Below are positions 43,801 through 47,003 of a DNA stretch of 47,003 nt, one piece after another (the stretch's first letter is position 1; each line of letters starts with the position of its first letter). The stretch lies in NCBI GenBank assembly GCA_012838225.1, contig DUPT01000023.1, positions 1 through 47,003 of the forward strand, in the 5' to 3' direction. The position numbers and the translations under genes were made by a program. Source of the DNA: Tissierellia bacterium. Its GTDB lineage: Bacteria; Bacillota; Clostridia; Peptostreptococcales; Acidaminobacteraceae. The notes under the pieces were generated by a model. The model was not told the origin of the DNA, did not search any database, and saw nothing but the letters and a program-made list of their open reading frames with translations.

Positions 43801-45165
43801 ATGAAAGATATTTTATTTATTGGCGGTGGTCCGGCCGGCTATGCCGGAGCCATCCGGGCCAAACAGCGCGGCCTGGATGTGGCCGTCATCGAAAAAGACC
43901 GCCTGGGCGGCACCTGTCTTAACCGCGGGTGTATCCCGACCAAGACATTATTTAAAAACGCCGAGGTCATTCGTGACTTCAAGCAAGCCGCTCACTACGG
44001 TCTGCCCCAAACCGACTTTTCACTCGATTATGGCCAAGTGAAAAAGCGCAAGGACGAGATCACCGAACAACTCGTCAGCGGGGTTGAGCACTTGATGGAT
44101 CGCCATAAGATCGAGACCATCATCGGCACGGGTCGATTTAAAGACGAGCATACCGTGATCGTCGGCGACCGGGAGATCCAAGCCAAACACATCGTGATCG
44201 CGACCGGCTCCGCTCCGGCGCTGCCCAATGTCCCCGGGATCGACCTGCCCGGCGTCATCACCAGCGACGAACTGCTCGAGCTGGAGGAGCTGCCTCAGCG
44301 TATGGCCGTCTGTGGCACCGGTGTCATCGGACTCGAATTCGCATCGATCTTCAATGAATTCGGCGTCGAGATCCACGTCATCGGCTCGGTCCTGCTACGC
44401 CGGGATGATAGCGATATCCCCAAACGCCTGCAGGCCTTTATGCGCCGCCAGGGCGTCAAATTCCATCTCGGTGCCCGCTTCTCACGCATCGAAGAACACG
44501 AGGACGGACTGGCCGTCTATTTCCCGACCAAAAAGGGCGGCGAAGACTTCGTCGTCGTCGATAAGGTCCTGATCGCCTCGGGCCGTCGCCAAGTATTTGA
44601 AGAACTTGAACTCGATAAAGTTGGTATAATCCATGATGCTAAGGGTATCAAGGTGAATGAAAAACTGCAGACAAACATCGAGCATATCTATGCCTGCGGT
44701 GATGTCTTAGGTCGAGTCCAACTGGCTCACCTGGCCACCGCCGAAGCGATCTCGATCGTCGAGACCCTGAGTGGCAACCCGCAATCGATCAACTATGACG
44801 CCGTACCGAGCTGCACCTTCGTCCATCCGGAGCTGGCCAGCGTCGGCTTCACAGAGGATCGTCTGAAAGAAGAGGGCCGAGCCTATAAGGTTTCGCGCTT
44901 TAACTTCATTGCCAACGGCAAAGCCCTATCGATGGATCAGACCGATGGCTTCGTGAAGGTCCTGGCTGATGAGAACAACCGATTGCTCGGTGTCCATATC
45001 CTGGGCCCCGGTGCGAGCGATCTGATCGCCGAAGGGACACTGGCGCTGCAGAACGAACTGACTGCTGAGAATATCATGGACACGATCCATGCCCATCCCA
45101 CCCTGGCTGAGGCCTTCTGGGAAGCGGTCTGTGCCCTCGATAGTCTAGCTATTCATCAACTGTAG
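43801..45165 (+). CDS. lpdA: Dihydrolipoamide dehydrogenase (E3)
   Basis: 454 aa. FAD-binding ILFIGGGPAGYAGAIRA, redox disulfide GGTCLNRGCIPTK (two Cys), NAD-binding MAVCGTGVIGLEFASIF, second FAD segment IYACGDVLGRVQLAH, and the interface HAHPTLAEAFWEAV, whose His-Glu pair is catalytic. It reoxidises dihydrolipoyl groups with NAD+. No pyruvate dehydrogenase or glycine cleavage genes are nearby, so in this organism it may serve the glycine cleavage system or branched-chain complexes encoded elsewhere. Followed by a small membrane gene. Confidence 0.96.
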   Translation: MKDILFIGGGPAGYAGAIRAKQRGLDVAVIEKDRLGGTCLNRGCIPTKTLFKNAEVIRDFKQAAHYGLPQTDFSLDYGQVKKRKDEITEQLVSGVEHLMDRHKIETIIGTGRFKDEHTVIVGDREIQAKHIVIATGSAPALPNVPGIDLPGVITSDELLELEELPQRMAVCGTGVIGLEFASIFNEFGVEIHVIGSVLLRRDDSDIPKRLQAFMRRQGVKFHLGARFSRIEEHEDGLAVYFPTKKGGEDFVVVDKVLIASGRRQVFEELELDKVGIIHDAKGIKVNEKLQTNIEHIYACGDVLGRVQLAHLATAEAISIVETLSGNPQSINYDAVPSCTFVHPELASVGFTEDRLKEEGRAYKVSRFNFIANGKALSMDQTDGFVKVLADENNRLLGVHILGPGASDLIAEGTLALQNELTAENIMDTIHAHPTLAEAFWEAVCALDSLAIHQL

Positions 45166-45177
45166 AAAGAGGTTTTT

Positions 45178-45468
45178 ATGAACACAACGATCGCCTTTAC
45201 TATCAAAGACCTGATCATCATCATGGCCTGCCTGGCAGGGATCGCTCTGCTGGTCTACCTGATCATGCTGCTGGCAGAAGTCCGAAAAACACTGAAGACT
45301 GTCCGGACGCTGGTCGAAGAGCGCCGCGTCGAGATCGACGATCTGCTCATGAAAGCACCCAGCATCGTCTCGAATGTCGACAAGGTGACTGACATCGTTG
45401 CCAAGGGCGTCGATGGCGCCTACCAGGGAGCCATGGGCGTAGTCAATAAGTTTAAGAGCGATATCTAG
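45178..45468 (+). CDS. Small single-helix membrane protein, DUF948-like
   Basis: 96 aa. An N-terminal transmembrane helix (about 11-33, LIIIMACLAGIALLVYLIMLL) is followed by a charged amphipathic region (VRKTLKTVRTLVEERRVEID) and a C-terminal part rich in Val/Lys (VSNVDKVTDIVAKGVDG). The layout resembles DUF948 (YtxG/general-stress-type) proteins. It lies 12 bases after lpdA with AAAGAGG upstream, so it is co-transcribed. Function unknown. Confidence 0.6.
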   Translation: MNTTIAFTIKDLIIIMACLAGIALLVYLIMLLAEVRKTLKTVRTLVEERRVEIDDLLMKAPSIVSNVDKVTDIVAKGVDGAYQGAMGVVNKFKSDI

Positions 45469-45529
45469 CTAAGTCAGCGGATGTGTTCGTAGACCCCTGC
45501 TACAGGGTGTATTTCCTATGTCACAAACG

Positions 45530-45569
45530 AATGAGTCTCAGGGCCATCAAGCCGAGACTCATTTTTTTT
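45530..45569 (+). terminator. Terminator after the DUF948-like gene
   Basis: AATGAGTCTC (45530-45539) / GAGACTCATT (45554-45563) followed by a run of Ts to 45569. Confidence 0.9.
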
Positions 45570-45571
45570 CT

Positions 45572-46501
45572 TCACTCATTTCGGATCGCTTCAAGTGCCG
45601 AGATCCTGACTGCCTTATTGGCCGGATAAAAGCCCGAGCCAAGGCCTATGACGACCGAAAACAGGATGGCAAATACGGCCAACCAGGGTGGAATGATCGA
45701 TAGCCGGCCGGCCTCAGAGCCACCCATCATACCAAGCTCATCGCTTAGAACCGACCCACCGACAGCCGCCATATTCATAGCAAACGACACCAGGTAGCTG
45801 ATGATGCAGCCGATGAAGCCGCCCATCAGACCGATCATACCGGCCTCAGATAAAAAGATCCACCGGATGTCTCTGACATAACAGCCAAGCGCCTTCATGA
45901 TCCCGATCTCCTTGGTCCGCTCCGTAATCGACATGATCATGGTATTGGTGATCCCGATGGCGGCCACGATCAGAGAGATCGCGCCCAAGCCGCCGAGCAT
46001 CAACTGCTTCTGGCGAGCTTCCTTTTCCAAGGGCAATCGAACACTCTCCATCGAATAGGTCTGAAAGCCCTGACGCTTGATGGCCTGCTCCACCTCGGAC
46101 ACCTGTGAGATATCCGATACCTTCACCAGGACCGTCGGATAGGTCGTGACCTTTTTAGCCTCCGGTGAACTTTGGCGGATGATGTTTTCTAAGAAGCTCA
46201 GCGGCACGATCACTCCCTCCCCGCTCTCATAGCCCTTGGCCGGGTCCTCTTTAAGACGGCCGCTGACCGGCAGCGAGAAGCTGATCCGCTTGGTCTCCGA
46301 CTGCTCGATCTCAAGCGTCAGCGGAGTGGTTAGACCATCGAAATAGGCTTTGGGAGTTTCGGGCTCACTCACCTCACCGCTGTTATCGTCCCAGAAATCA
46401 GACGCCCCATAGCGACTGATCATATTGTGGCCCTCGGGCCGCAGATTATCGACAAAGTTATACTCGACGTATTGCCCTAAAAGGGCTGAAATAATCGAAG
46501 T
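45572..46501 (-). pseudogene. C-terminal fragment of a MacB/FtsX-type ABC permease
   Basis: The frame is open from 46501 down to the stop at 45572, but the first half of the permease (N-terminal helix and most of the extracytoplasmic domain) is missing. What remains has part of the extracytoplasmic MacB-PCD-like domain (VLVKVSDISQVSEVEQAIKR) and the FtsX membrane domain. The latter has three helices and TERTKEIGIMKALG, the conserved cytoplasmic-loop motif. It ends in the typical GLGSGFYPANKAVRISALEAIR. Its 5' end joins an AT-rich LysR fragment near 46480-46500, so I call it truncated. If the joint is an assembly error the gene may be whole elsewhere. Confidence 0.75.
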
Positions 46502-46856
46502 TTATGCTGCTCGGCCTTAAAATTCCGATCTGGTATTCTTCACTAGTAATACCGCTAATCACGTCATAGTTCGTTGCTTCTCTAAATCTGACCTCTATGT
46601 TGTTCCCTTGTTCTATTTCTTTGTTGCAAAAATCTATAACAGCCAAACAAACATATGACGATCTTGGAGATATTAAGGATAGTCTTGTCTGATCGATCTC
46701 ACGCGAGATATATGATTGCTCTAACTTGTCAAACTGTCGAATTATTCTTTGGCTTAAGTTAAGAAAATCATTTCCCTCTCGTGTAATGGTCACTCCACGA
46801 TTGGTACGATCAAAAATAACAATACCTATTTCCGACTCTACAATCGGCCTTAGCAA
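46458..46856 (-). pseudogene. LysR-family regulator fragment
   Basis: The minus strand reads LLRPIVESEIGIVIFDRTNR, then GVTITREGNDFLNLSQRIIR, the end of a LysR HTH domain and the start of the linker helix. RLSLISPRSSYVCLAVIDFC and YQIGILRPSSINFDYF follow from the effector domain. The N-terminal start of the HTH cannot be found in frame upstream (a TAA interrupts at about 46912), and the C-terminal two-thirds are absent. The last residues (FSPFRAIRRV) already come from the joined permease sequence. AT-rich, unlike its neighbours. Probably part of a recombined or decayed segment that continues past the window edge. Confidence 0.65.
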
Positions 46857-47003
46857 ATTGCAATAACAAATATTACTGCATGAGTTTAAACAATGCTTGA
46901 ATTCTTACTTGAGTACGACAGCAACTGGGAATAAATGTCGCTCACTGGAAGAAATAATTCATTTTAATGAGAAACATGCAGAAAAATGCTTGGTCTATGG
47001 ACA

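Overview
The window looks like chromosomal DNA of an anaerobic, Clostridia-type Bacillota. The evidence is Shine-Dalgarno-rich genes, two T-box leaders, pyruvate:ferredoxin oxidoreductase, and a set of non-heme iron oxygen-defence proteins: rubrerythrin, desulfoferrodoxin, rubredoxin and ferritin. A Mn/Fe superoxide dismutase and a peroxiredoxin that reads through an in-frame UGA are also present. The order metG-tatD-rnmV-ksgA matches a block that lies near the replication origin in Bacillus and relatives. The core sequence is moderately GC-rich; two stretches (about 23.5-24.5 kb and 46.5-47.0 kb) are clearly AT-richer and contain broken genes.

Layout. 0.2-5.4 kb: nifJ and T-box-controlled tyrS. 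5.4-8.5 kb: an unusual pair, a GH101/GH129-like putative glycosidase and a DAO-family flavoprotein. 8.6-15.3 kb (+ strand): an OmpR-type two-component system, DegV, NfeD plus an SPFH protein, a membrane-anchored MutS-like ATPase, and SOD. 15.5-21.8 kb (- strand): an M29 aminopeptidase, a copper operon (excisionase-like HTH protein with a His cluster, CopA, CopZ), an RNase HI/membrane protein pair and a YwaF-like membrane protein. 21.9-26.0 kb: a DUF134 regulator, rubrerythrin, a 1.4-kb stretch of decayed genes (DUF6054, winged-helix fragment, BRO-type antirepressor), then rubredoxin / desulfoferrodoxin-rubredoxin / ferritin. 26.1-31.0 kb: a three-gene ABC-2 exporter and a NarL-type two-component system. 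31.0-34.5 kb: GH13 amylase, MscL, flavin reductase-like protein, MTA/SAH nucleosidase and glutaredoxin. 34.6-39.7 kb: DnaA boxes, recU, and the ksgA-rnmV-tatD-metG operon with its T-box. 39.8-46.5 kb: alanine dehydrogenase, small genes, the selenoprotein peroxiredoxin, a GNAT protein, dihydrolipoamide dehydrogenase, and at the right edge an FtsX/MacB permease fragment abutting a LysR fragment.

The most notable item is the peroxiredoxin at 41846-42583. Its peroxidatic position is UGA and is followed at a suitable distance by a SECIS-like hairpin. The C-terminal resolving cysteine is replaced by Thr, and two good translation starts are present. The neighbouring redox genes (rubrerythrin, Dfx-Rd, SOD, glutaredoxin) fit an organism that meets oxygen or peroxide regularly. 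Function calls come from motif recognition only; no searches were run.
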